A DNA stretch of 64,000 nt from Tellurirhabdus bombi (lineage in GTDB: Bacteria > Bacteroidota > Bacteroidia > Cytophagales > Spirosomataceae): the NCBI RefSeq assembly GCF_021484805.1, contig NZ_CP090557.1:248001-312000 (forward strand), given 5' to 3'. Of the stretch, positions 49,745 through 58,602 are shown one piece after another. Both the position numbers and the translations under genes were made by a program. Below the pieces are notes generated by a model that saw nothing but the letters and a program-made list of their open reading frames with translations, ran no database searches and was not told the origin of the DNA. Position 1 is the stretch's first letter; the number at the start of each line of letters is the position of its first letter.

Positions 49745-52393
49745 TCATTCCGCCAGCTTCAACAGCTCATTCAACTTCAGCAACGCTTCGATGGGCGTCA
49801 ACCGATTGACATCGATGTTGCGTAATTTCTCTTTGATCATCTCGGCCTTTGGATCACCGGCTTCAAAAATTTTGAGCGCAATTTCGTTGTTTGGCTTTGG
49901 CACTTCGCGCAGCTTATCCCGGTTCATTTCCTGAATGGAGTCTTTTTCTAACTGCTTCAATACTTCGTTGGCGCGATTCACAATTTCGGCGGGCATCCCG
50001 GCCATCTGCGCCACATGAATCCCGAAACTATGCTCACTTCCGCCCTCTTTTAGCTTGCGCAGAAAAATCACTTTGTTGCCCACTTCCTTGACGGCTACAT
50101 TGAAATTCCTGACGCGTGAAAAATCGTTTGCCAGTTCGTTCAATTCGTGGTAGTGCGTGGCAAAAAGCGTTTTGGGGCGATATTGCGGATGGTTATGCAG
50201 GTATTCGGCAATCGACCAGGCGATGGAAACCCCGTCGTAGGTGCTGGTTCCCCGGCCAATTTCGTCCATCAACACCAGGCTTCGTTCGCTGAGGTTATTG
50301 AGAATGCTGGCCGTTTCGGTCATCTCAACCATGAACGTCGATTCGCCCCGTGAGAGGTTATCGCTGGCCCCAACGCGGGTGAAAATTTTGTCGATCAGCC
50401 CGATTTCCGCCGCAGAAGCAGGCACGAAGCTTCCGGTTTGCGCCATCAGTACAATAAGCGCCGTTTGCCGCAGCAAGGCCGATTTCCCCGCCATATTGGG
50501 TCCCGTAATGATGATAATTTGCTGATTTTCATCATTCAGGTAAATGTCGTTGGGAACGTAAGGTTCGCCCGGAGGCAGCTGCTGCTCAATCACGGGATGG
50601 CGACCGTCTTTGATGTCCAGAACGTGGCTATCCGTAATATTGGGTTTGGTATACCGGAACTTCTCGGCGATACGGGCAAACGAGGCCAATACATCCAGCA
50701 CCGACACCACCCGCGCATTTTGCTGAATGGGTATCACGTATTCACTAGCTGCCAGCACGAGTTCCGAAAACATGCGCTGTTCAATGGCGAAAATCTGGTC
50801 TTCGGCATTCAGGATTTTCTCTTCGTATTCTTTCAGTTCGGGGGTAATGTAGCGTTCTGCATTGACCAGCGTTTGCTTTCGAATCCAGTCTTCCGGCACG
50901 CGGTCTTTGTGCGCATTGGTTACTTCTAAATAATATCCGAAAACTTTGTTGTAGGCAATTTTGAGCGAATTAATACCCGTCCGCTGAATTTCCCGATTCT
51001 GCAACTGCACCAGATAATCCTTACCCGAATAGGCCAGCGCGTGCAATTCATCCAGTTCGGCGTTGATGCCCGATTTGATCATGCCGCCCTGGTTAGACAA
51101 CGCTGGTGGATCATCGCGCAACTCGGCTTCGATGCGTTCAAGCAGAAACGTGACCGGGTTTAATTGGTCGGCGTACTTCCGTAGTGACGACGCATTGGGC
51201 TTCTGGCTGATGCCCGTAATCAGCAGTTCCTTAATCGGCAGAACGTGCTGCAATGACCGTTTCAACTGCACCATCTCGCGGGGGTTAATCCGCCGAACGG
51301 CCACTTTTGACATTAATCGTTCCAGATCGCCGATTTGCTTCAGGTGCAACACCAGCGCATCCAGCAACTCGGCATCCTCTTTGAGCAACTCGACCATGTT
51401 CAAACGCTCATCGATCAGGACTTTATCCTTTAAAGGGAGCATGAGCCATTTTCGAAGCAGGCGGGCACCCATGGGCGTCACGGTCTGATCAAGCACCTGA
51501 ATCAGCGGAATCCCCCCTTCCTGCTGCGCCTGAATCAATTCCAGATTTCGGATCGTGAACCGGTCCAGCCAAACGTATTTATCTTCTTCCAGCCGGGTTA
51601 GCCGGAGGATATGCGCAACTTCTTTATGCTCGGTTTCGTGCAGGTAGTGCAGCAGCACCCCCGCCGCCACGATGCCATCCACCAGCCCTTCCACGCCAAA
51701 CCCTTTCAACGAGCTAGTCCGAAAATGCTGGATGAGCAACGGATAGGAAAAGTCGTACGTAAAGGCCCAGTCTTCCAGCGTATAGGTATGGAATTTGTCG
51801 CCAAAAATCTCCGTAAACTCTTTCCGGTTTCGTTTGCAGTACAAAACCTCCGCCGGATTGAAGCTTTGCAGCAATTTGTCGATATACGCTTTTGAACCTT
51901 GCGCCGTCAGGAATTCGCCCGTAGAAACGTCGAGAAAGGCTACCCCAAACGTCTCATTTTTAGCGAAGTGAACGGCAGCCAGGTAATTATTTCGCCGCGT
52001 ATCAAGCACATTATCGTTGAACGAAACGCCGGGCGTCACCAACTCAGTTACGCCCCGTCGAACAATGCCTTTCGCCTGCGCCGGATCTTCCAGCTGGTCG
52101 CAAATAGCCACGCGCTCGCCCGCCCGAACCAGCTTGGGTAAATAGGTATCCAGCGAATGGTGGGGAAACCCAGCCAGGTCTTCGTTGGCGCCCCCGTTGT
52201 TTCGTTTGGTGAGCGTAATGCCCAGAATGCGGCTGGCCTTAATGGCATCTTCGCCAAACGTTTCGTAAAAATCCCCCACGCGGAATAAAAGCAGTGCACC
52301 GGGGTATTTCGCTTTTATCTGGTTGTATTGCCGATTAAGGGGGGTTTCAGCTTTCTTTTTTATTGGTGTATCAGAAGAGGAAGGACGTGCCAT
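49745..52393 (-). CDS. mutS: DNA mismatch repair protein MutS
   Basis: An 882-residue mismatch-binding ATPase. The N-terminal domain has the mismatch-wedge motif ([13 protein letters not shown], from about 40), followed by connector, lever and clamp domains. The ATPase has Walker A in [13 protein letters not shown] (about 631-638) and Walker B in [16 protein letters not shown], and [12 protein letters not shown]. Full length. It lies divergent to the TrmH-family gene with a 55-nt gap. Confidence 0.97.
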   Translation of the reverse strand: MARPSSSDTPIKKKAETPLNRQYNQIKAKYPGALLLFRVGDFYETFGEDAIKASRILGITLTKRNNGGANEDLAGFPHHSLDTYLPKLVRAGERVAICDQLEDPAQAKGIVRRGVTELVTPGVSFNDNVLDTRRNNYLAAVHFAKNETFGVAFLDVSTGEFLTAQGSKAYIDKLLQSFNPAEVLYCKRNRKEFTEIFGDKFHTYTLEDWAFTYDFSYPLLIQHFRTSSLKGFGVEGLVDGIVAAGVLLHYLHETEHKEVAHILRLTRLEEDKYVWLDRFTIRNLELIQAQQEGGIPLIQVLDQTVTPMGARLLRKWLMLPLKDKVLIDERLNMVELLKEDAELLDALVLHLKQIGDLERLMSKVAVRRINPREMVQLKRSLQHVLPIKELLITGISQKPNASSLRKYADQLNPVTFLLERIEAELRDDPPALSNQGGMIKSGINAELDELHALAYSGKDYLVQLQNREIQRTGINSLKIAYNKVFGYYLEVTNAHKDRVPEDWIRKQTLVNAERYITPELKEYEEKILNAEDQIFAIEQRMFSELVLAASEYVIPIQQNARVVSVLDVLASFARIAEKFRYTKPNITDSHVLDIKDGRHPVIEQQLPPGEPYVPNDIYLNDENQQIIIITGPNMAGKSALLRQTALIVLMAQTGSFVPASAAEIGLIDKIFTRVGASDNLSRGESTFMVEMTETASILNNLSERSLVLMDEIGRGTSTYDGVSIAWSIAEYLHNHPQYRPKTLFATHYHELNELANDFSRVRNFNVAVKEVGNKVIFLRKLKEGGSEHSFGIHVAQMAGMPAEIVNRANEVLKQLEKDSIQEMNRDKLREVPKPNNEIALKIFEAGDPKAEMIKEKLRNIDVNRLTPIEALLKLNELLKLAE

Positions 52394-52433
52394 TCTATCA
52401 GATTTTTTCCGCAGATTTGTACAGAAACAAAGT

Positions 52434-52441
52434 CAAATTTA
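52434..52441 (-). promoter_or_regulatory. Probable -7 element of the mutS promoter
   Basis: TAAATTTG on the minus strand fits TAnnTTTG, with a start near 52427, 34 nt before mutS. No clear -33 TTTG. Confidence 0.4.
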
Positions 52442-52448
52442 CCAAAAA

Positions 52449-53000
52449 ATGCCCAGAAAAATAAGCCTTGATGAGCTAAACCGTCTCTCGGTTGACGATT
52501 TCAAAGAAGCGCCTAAATTTCCGTATTGCCTGATTCTGGATGATATCCGAAGCCTGAACAACGTGGGGTCTGTGTTTCGGACAGCCGACGCTTTTCGGGC
52601 CGAAAAACTATATTTATGCGGTATTACCGGACAGCCGCCCCACCGCGACATCACCAAAACGGCACTGGGAGCCACCGAATCGGTTGACTGGGAATACGCG
52701 GCGGATGTGGTCAGTCTAGTTCAGGAATTGCAGGCAGCAGGCTGGATCGTGGTAGCGATTGAACAGGCAGAAGGCAGCGTTCTACTGCATAATTACGAGC
52801 CTGTTGTTAACAAAAAGGTCGCATTTGTGTTGGGTAATGAAGTTAACGGTGTGCGGGCCGAAGTGGTGGCCGCCGCCGATCTGGTCCTGGAGATTCCTCA
52901 ATTTGGGACCAAACACTCCCTTAATGTGGCCGTTAGCGCTGGTATTGTTTGCTGGGAATTCTGGTCAAAACATAACAAATTAGTAACGGAGTCTTTTTGA
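52449..53000 (+). CDS. TrmH/SpoU family RNA methyltransferase
   Basis: A 183-residue enzyme of the SPOUT class; ATG 52449 is chosen because the longer frame from 52323 would reach into mutS and adds no family sequence. The three motifs are NNVGSVFRTADAF, FVLGNEVNGVR and IPQFGTKHSLNVAVSAGIV, which together form the knotted AdoMet site. It methylates a ribose 2'-OH of tRNA or rRNA; short form like TrmH-like proteins of the phylum. Confidence 0.92.
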   Translation: MPRKISLDELNRLSVDDFKEAPKFPYCLILDDIRSLNNVGSVFRTADAFRAEKLYLCGITGQPPHRDITKTALGATESVDWEYAADVVSLVQELQAAGWIVVAIEQAEGSVLLHNYEPVVNKKVAFVLGNEVNGVRAEVVAAADLVLEIPQFGTKHSLNVAVSAGIVCWEFWSKHNKLVTESF

Positions 53001-53051
53001 TTTAGCTAAAATTTATGCGCTTGTTTATACAATTTTCAATTTTTCCAGACT

Positions 53052-53504
53052 ATGAAGAATAGCAAAAAAAAGCTGGCCTCTGACCTATCCAGCACCCTGA
53101 CTGCCAAGCTCAGCGAAGCAGGTGAAGCCTCCAAAAAGGTAGTAAAAGCTGTTGAACGCTCAGCTAAAAAATTAGCGGAGAAAATCCTTAAGCTGAATAA
53201 AAAAGCAGAGAAAAAGAGCAAAGAAAAGGCAGAAAAGACCAAGAAAAAGCAAAGCGTCAAGGCTAAAAAATCGGCAAAAAAGGCCAAGAGCACGCCCGTT
53301 GAGGCTAAAAATACGCAACCAGCTCTGGCAACCAACAACCAAACTGTAACTACCCAAAGCCCAGTTGATACAGAACCAGCTAGTGTCACAAGCTCTGCCG
53401 ATAAGCCAGCTAATACCCGCACCAGCCGCCCCGCTTCCCGTAGTCGTTCTGCAACCCCATCGACCTCTGCCAACTCTACGACTGACACCTCAGGGGATGC
53501 CTGA
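53052..53504 (+). CDS. Lys/Ala-rich histone H1-like protein
   Basis: A 150-residue low-complexity protein. Residues 1-80 are strongly basic with a Lys-Ala pattern (KKAEKKSKEKAEKTKKKQ), like the C-terminal tail of eukaryotic H1 or bacterial Hc1/AlgP-type proteins; residues 85-150 are Thr/Ser/Pro-rich. No folded domain is recognised. A DNA-binding or compacting role is plausible from composition only. Confidence 0.6.
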   Translation: MKNSKKKLASDLSSTLTAKLSEAGEASKKVVKAVERSAKKLAEKILKLNKKAEKKSKEKAEKTKKKQSVKAKKSAKKAKSTPVEAKNTQPALATNNQTVTTQSPVDTEPASVTSSADKPANTRTSRPASRSRSATPSTSANSTTDTSGDA

Positions 53505-53649
53505 TTGCTCTATCCAACTGCTTCTTATTAAACTATCAGTTGGTCATTTGCGCTATTATTCAGTTATTTGTATGCATAATAGCTACAGAAGTCTGTCCGA
53601 CAATTAAATAGTCTCTCGGATTTACCCACGTAAGTACCAACGGCTTTTT

Positions 53650-53690
53650 GCAACTAGAACCATGCGATCATGATTCTAGTTGCTTTTCTT
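53650..53690 (+). terminator. Terminator after the Lys-rich gene
   Basis: GCAACTAGAA and TTCTAGTTGC pair, with a further ATG/CAT-rich stem inside; TTTTCTT follows. It lies 146 nt beyond the stop codon. Confidence 0.7.
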
Positions 53691-53781
53691 ACCGTTTACT
53701 AACTATTTCATTGTTAGGCGTTACCAGAAGGCTCAATTGGCATCATTATTTAGTTCTAGTCTACCAAAACCAGTCTGAGTT

Positions 53782-54765
53782 ATGTCAAGACAGACTATTC
53801 GTGTTCTGGTGGTGTTGTCGATTCTGGCCATAATCAGTATCGTTGCAACACAAATTTACTGGCTTCAAAGTGCTTATGCGCTACGGGAAGTTCTCACCTC
53901 CCCGGCTTTTGCTGCGCAATTCCCCGAACAACATCACACTATTTTCTACCAGCTGGATAGTTGGATATTGGCCCCTTTGCTGGTTATTCTGTTGATCAGC
54001 TTCTTTGGCTACGTTCTGTACCGCTTGCTGAAGCAGCAGTACGCGATGGATCAGCAACGGGACTTTATCAACAACATGACCCACGAATTTCAGACGCCTA
54101 TTTCAACCATTAAGCTGGCCGCCGACATGCTTTCGCTGCCCCGCCTGAAAGAGCAGCCCCAACGGATGTCGAAATACGTGAAAATGGTGCAGGAAGAAAC
54201 TCAACGCCTACAACAGCAGGTCGAAACGGTGCTGACGCTGGCCCGGGCGGAGCAGAAAACATTTACCTTGCGTCTGGAAACGATTGATGTACACGCCCTC
54301 ATTAAAGCCATTGCGGAACGGCACGAAAATTACGTAAGTCTGCACCTGGCTGCTGAGGCAGCCATTATCCAGGGGGACCGGCTGCATTTGACGAATGTTT
54401 TGTGTAATTTATTAGACAACGCACTTAAATACAGCCCAACCGATCCGCAGATTCGACTGCTTACCCGAAATCTTGATGAGCAGTTGATTATTATGGTCGA
54501 AGACAACGGCATTGGGATAGCCCCCGAACACAAAGCCAATATATTCAATGAATTTTACCGGGTCCCATCGGCCAACCAGTACAGTGTCAAGGGATTTGGG
54601 CTGGGCTTAAGTTACGTGCGTAAAATCATCAAAGCCCACCGCTGGAAACTGGACCTTGACAGTACATTAGGCAAGGGCAGCACCTTCAGCATCCGCATTC
54701 CGCAACCCACCGGCAATTCGAGCTTTACCTGGGTGCTGCGCAAGGAATCCATCTCCAATAATTAG
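53782..54765 (+). CDS. Orphan membrane sensor histidine kinase (HisKA type)
   Basis: A 327-residue kinase with two membrane helices (about 7-27 and 57-77) around a short outside sensor of about 30 residues. The H-box is MTHEFQTPISTIKLAADML with phospho-acceptor H101; the HATPase domain has NVLCNLLDNALKYS, DNGIGIAP and GFGLGLSYVRK. No response regulator follows, unlike most such kinases. Promoter region is not clear. Confidence 0.88.
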   Translation: MSRQTIRVLVVLSILAIISIVATQIYWLQSAYALREVLTSPAFAAQFPEQHHTIFYQLDSWILAPLLVILLISFFGYVLYRLLKQQYAMDQQRDFINNMTHEFQTPISTIKLAADMLSLPRLKEQPQRMSKYVKMVQEETQRLQQQVETVLTLARAEQKTFTLRLETIDVHALIKAIAERHENYVSLHLAAEAAIIQGDRLHLTNVLCNLLDNALKYSPTDPQIRLLTRNLDEQLIIMVEDNGIGIAPEHKANIFNEFYRVPSANQYSVKGFGLGLSYVRKIIKAHRWKLDLDSTLGKGSTFSIRIPQPTGNSSFTWVLRKESISNN

Positions 54766-54872
54766 TTTTCTTTTTACTTTTTCTCCGTTAAGCGCCAGAG
54801 ACCAATACCTCTTGAAATAATTTCATTATTCAGGGTTAATTCTTCATTTTTTACGGTCTTTAATATCCTGCT

Positions 54873-54907
54873 TTTGGGTCATAGAACGACGCTTTTTTGT
54901 ACATTTG
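54873..54907 (+). promoter_or_regulatory. Possible promoter of the ThuA fusion gene
   Basis: TTTG (54873-54876) and TACATTTG (54900-54907) are separated by 23 nt, a little longer than usual. Transcription would start near 54914. Confidence 0.4.
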
Positions 54908-54980
54908 ATTTTTGGTCAAAGGCCATGAAGATGTTTCAAACTATAATCCTTCGTTCTTAACCAATTTCTTTTACTAACTT

Positions 54981-57900
54981 ATGTTATTCCGAAATCTTTG
55001 CTTCAACGGCTACCAGCGTCACGGTTTGTTGCTGCTGGTTAGTTGGTTGTTCATTTCTGCCGGTTGGACGGTTGCCCAAACTCCCAAAAAAGGGGTTGCA
55101 GCCAGTACGACCGCCTCGACGCGCATCCTGGTTTTCTCCAAAACGGCCGGTTTCCGGCACTCCTCGATTCCAGATGGCAAAAAAGCGTTAATAAAACTGG
55201 GGCAGGAAAATGGCTTCGCCGTTGATACGACCGAAGACGCTTCTAAGTTCACCGAAACCAATCTGAAACGTTACAATGTTGTTGTTTTTCTGAGCACCAC
55301 CGGAAATATCCTGAACGATGCTCAGCAAAATGCTTTTGAACGTTACATCCAGGCGGGTGGCGGCTTTGTTGGCATTCACGCCGCGGCGGACACCGAATAC
55401 GACTGGCCCTGGTACAACCAACTCGCGGGTGCCTATTTCCTGAGCCATCCTAAACAGCAAAATGCCGAAATCGAGGTAGTGGACAAAAACCATGCTTCAA
55501 CCAAAATGCTGCCCGATCGCTGGAAGCGTTATGATGAGTGGTATAACTACAAAAACATCGTTCCGGGCCTGAAAGTCCTGGCTAAATTAGACGAAAAGAC
55601 CTACGAAGGCGGGAAAAATGGAGACAATCACCCGATTGCCTGGTACCGCGAATTTGACGGTGGCCGCACGTTTTACACAGGCTTGGGCCACACGGAAGCT
55701 TCGTTTGTCGAACCTCTCTTTTTGCAACACGTTCTGGGTGGAATCCAGTACGCAATGGCGTCTACGTTGGATTATTCAAAAGCCAAGTCGGAGCCTTTTC
55801 CAGAAGAAAACCGATTTTCAAAAGATATTCTTACCGAGAAGCTGGACGAACCAACCGAGCTAGTTGTTCTGGACAATGGCAAAGTTCTGTTCACTGAGCG
55901 CAAAGGGGCGTTGAAACTTTGGGACCCTAAAAAGAAGGCGGTTAAACTGGTAGCCAATATGCCTGTTTTTACCAAATTCGAATACGGTCTGATGGGAATC
56001 AACATCGACCCAAAATTCAATGAAAATAAGTGGGTTTATTTGTTTTATTCTCCGGTATCGGGTGATACGGCGCAGCACCTGTCGCGCTTTAAATACGATG
56101 ACGTAAAAGACACCCTGCTCTTCAACACGGAGCAAGTGCTGCTGACTGTTCCCGTAAAACGCACTGGATGCTGCCACACAGGGGGTTCCATCGCATGGGA
56201 TAAGCAGGGAAACCTGTATTTGTCAACTGGCGACGATACGAACCCATTCGAATCCAAGGGATTTAGCCCTTCCGATGACCGTCCGGGCCGCGAAGACTAC
56301 AGTGCTCTGGTTACATCCAGCAATACGATGGATTTGCGGGGTAAAATTCTGCGGATTAAACCGCTCGACAACGGCAAATACGATATTCCAGAAGGCAACC
56401 TGTTCCCGAAAGGTACGCCCAACGCCCGTCCGGAAATTTACGTGATGGGTAACCGTAACCCCTACCGCATCTCGGTTGACCAGCGTACTGGCTATTTGTA
56501 CTGGGGCGAAGTGGGTCCTGATGCGGGCGAAAACGATGATCGCTACGGTCCCCGCGGCCACGATGAAGTAAACCAGGCCCGGAAAGCGGGTTATTTTGGC
56601 TGGCCTTTGTTTGTGGCCGACAACAAGCCTTACCGCCAGTTCAATTTTGCCGATAGCACATCCGGTCCTTACAACGATCCGGCGAAACCCATCAATTATT
56701 CTCAGCGGATTAAAGGTTTGCGGGAGCTGCCACCGGCTCAAAAAGCGTTTATTTTCTACCCGTACGCTGCCTCGCCGGAATTTGGTGAGATTGTTGGCAA
56801 AGGGGGTCGGAATGCGATGGCTGGTCCGGTTTATTATTACGATGATTACAAAAACAGCGCTGTAAAATTTCCTCGTTATTACGACGGTAAACTATTTGCC
56901 TACGACTGGATACGCGACTGGATCAATCCGGTAACCATGACTAAAGAGGGCAATTTTGTTCAGATGGAGCGCTTCATGCCTTCCGAAAAGTTCAGCCACC
57001 CGATTGACATGCAGTTTGCCAACGACGGCTCGCTTTATGTGATCGAATATGGTAACAAATGGTTTGCCCAGAATGACGACGCCCGCCTTTCGCACATCAC
57101 TTACAATGCCGGAAACCGCAAGCCCGTTGCTGTTGCGACCGCCAGCAAAACGATCGGTGCCGCTCCGCTGGCTGTTAAGTTTGACGCAAAGGGATCGATG
57201 GATTACGACGGTGATGCGATTAAGTACGAATGGACATTCGGCAAAGGTCTGCCCAAAAGCACCCAGGCCGCCCCAACCTTTACTTATGCAAAACCGGGTA
57301 TTTATCGCCCTGTCCTGAAAGTAACCGATGCCGCTGGCAATGTGCAAACGAAAGAGCTGGAAATCAAAGTTGGGAATGAAGTACCCAAAGTAGAGCTAGC
57401 CTTAAAAGGAAATAAGACGTTTTACTTCGATAACAAGCCCGTTGAATACGAAGTAAAAGTATCGGATAAAGAAGACGGTAGCCTCGCTGGTGGTAAAATT
57501 AGTCCAGAGGATATTACCATGACGGTTAACTTCCTTCAGGGCTTCGACAAAACGATGCTGGCCCAGGGCCACCAGATGAACGTTGGTCAGGCGACGGGCA
57601 AACGACTTATTGAACTCAGCGACTGCAAGGCTTGCCACACCATTGATCAGAAGTCAATTGGACCCGCTTACATGGCTGTTGCCGAGCGCTATTCCAAGGA
57701 ACGCCGCAGCGAAGCCGTTAGCAGACTGGCGCAGAAAGTAATCAAAGGTGGTGGTGGTGTCTGGGGTGAACAGGCCATGAGCGCCCATCCGCAGCTGAAA
57801 GTAGATGAAGCCAAAGAAATGGTTGAGTATATTTTGGCCCTCGCCGATAAAAAAGCCGTTGATAAACAACCTGTTAAAGGAGCATATGTTACAAAAGCTT

Positions 57901-58391
57901 CGCCAAAAGACGGTTCTTATATTTTCTCGGCTAGTTACACCGACAAAGGAAGTGCCGTGGTTGGTCCGCAGACGGGAACCAAAACCATTGCGCTACGCAG
58001 TTCTAAAGTACTGGCCAGCACGTTCGACGAAGGCAAAGATGTACGTAAAAGCAACGAAGCTAAGGTAGAAGTCGTGTTGGGTACCAAACACAATGGTTAT
58101 TTTACGCTTAACGATATTGATTTGACCAATATCCATAATTTGAGCATAAAAGCCCTGGCAAATGCGAAAACCATGGCGGGAGGAAAACTGGAGGTTCGCC
58201 TTGATGCACCGACCGGCCCACTATTGGGAACGGGCGATGTGACGGCGGATCAGACGGCTCCCCTTAGTGTAAACTTGAAAACAACCGCCACCGCCGCGCG
58301 AAAACTGTATTTCGTATTCATCAATCCGGCGGCGGGGAACAAGCCACTCTTTGCGGTAGATTGGATCCAGTTCAACGCCAACGCCATGTAG
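54981..58391 (+). CDS. Secreted ThuA / sugar dehydrogenase / PKD / cytochrome c fusion protein
   Basis: A 1136-residue exported protein. Order of parts: signal peptide (to about 33); ThuA glutamine-amidotransferase-like domain (about 44-255, FSKTAGFRHSSIPDGK and GFVGIHAAADTEYDWP); a six-bladed glucose/sorbosone dehydrogenase-like propeller (about 270-705, including GCCHTGGSIAWDKQGNLYLS and VMGNRNPYRISVDQRT); a PKD domain (about 712-800, GSMDYDGDAIKYEWTFGKG); a class I cytochrome c with CKACH at 882-886; and a C-terminal CBM6-like part (about 960-1136). The haem suggests electrons from sugar oxidation go straight to a periplasmic acceptor. The dehydrogenase cofactor may be PQQ but this is not proven. 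Confidence 0.88.
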   Translation: MLFRNLCFNGYQRHGLLLLVSWLFISAGWTVAQTPKKGVAASTTASTRILVFSKTAGFRHSSIPDGKKALIKLGQENGFAVDTTEDASKFTETNLKRYNVVVFLSTTGNILNDAQQNAFERYIQAGGGFVGIHAAADTEYDWPWYNQLAGAYFLSHPKQQNAEIEVVDKNHASTKMLPDRWKRYDEWYNYKNIVPGLKVLAKLDEKTYEGGKNGDNHPIAWYREFDGGRTFYTGLGHTEASFVEPLFLQHVLGGIQYAMASTLDYSKAKSEPFPEENRFSKDILTEKLDEPTELVVLDNGKVLFTERKGALKLWDPKKKAVKLVANMPVFTKFEYGLMGINIDPKFNENKWVYLFYSPVSGDTAQHLSRFKYDDVKDTLLFNTEQVLLTVPVKRTGCCHTGGSIAWDKQGNLYLSTGDDTNPFESKGFSPSDDRPGREDYSALVTSSNTMDLRGKILRIKPLDNGKYDIPEGNLFPKGTPNARPEIYVMGNRNPYRISVDQRTGYLYWGEVGPDAGENDDRYGPRGHDEVNQARKAGYFGWPLFVADNKPYRQFNFADSTSGPYNDPAKPINYSQRIKGLRELPPAQKAFIFYPYAASPEFGEIVGKGGRNAMAGPVYYYDDYKNSAVKFPRYYDGKLFAYDWIRDWINPVTMTKEGNFVQMERFMPSEKFSHPIDMQFANDGSLYVIEYGNKWFAQNDDARLSHITYNAGNRKPVAVATASKTIGAAPLAVKFDAKGSMDYDGDAIKYEWTFGKGLPKSTQAAPTFTYAKPGIYRPVLKVTDAAGNVQTKELEIKVGNEVPKVELALKGNKTFYFDNKPVEYEVKVSDKEDGSLAGGKISPEDITMTVNFLQGFDKTMLAQGHQMNVGQATGKRLIELSDCKACHTIDQKSIGPAYMAVAERYSKERRSEAVSRLAQKVIKGGGGVWGEQAMSAHPQLKVDEAKEMVEYILALADKKAVDKQPVKGAYVTKASPKDGSYIFSASYTDKGSAVVGPQTGTKTIALRSSKVLASTFDEGKDVRKSNEAKVEVVLGTKHNGYFTLNDIDLTNIHNLSIKALANAKTMAGGKLEVRLDAPTGPLLGTGDVTADQTAPLSVNLKTTATAARKLYFVFINPAAGNKPLFAVDWIQFNANAM

Positions 58392-58410
58392 TTTTTTTCA
58401 GTAATTACTC

Positions 58411-58446
58411 AAGCCGCTGTAATCCTTGCATTGCAGCGGCTTTTTT
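58411..58446 (+). terminator. Terminator after the ThuA fusion gene
   Basis: AAGCCGCTG and CAGCGGCTT pair around a 14-base loop and are followed by TTTTTT. Confidence 0.88.
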
Positions 58447-58481
58447 ATTGCTAAATCTATATCCTACCGCCTGCTTTTCCC

Positions 58482-58489
58482 TATATTTG
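58482..58489 (+). promoter_or_regulatory. Probable -7 element of the thrAB promoter
   Basis: TATATTTG fits TAnnTTTG; no matching TTTG lies 19-21 nt upstream. Start near 58496 gives a leader of about 105 nt. Confidence 0.45.
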
Positions 58490-58602
58490 TGGCTCTTCAC
58501 ACTTCAGCCAACAAATCGATAGCCAGCCAAAGATTGAATACCCATTATTCACTCTGCCGCTTGCGCACAATTAATTCATAGACAATCAGTTCCCATCGTT
58601 AC

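Noticed and set aside
52323-52448. Longer N-terminus for the TrmH-family protein
   Set aside because: The additional 42 codons overlap the mutS start and promoter and do not resemble the family.
58490-58602. Possible threonine attenuator or leader peptide before thrA
   Set aside because: I looked for a Thr/Ile-rich short frame and a terminator/antiterminator pair and found neither.
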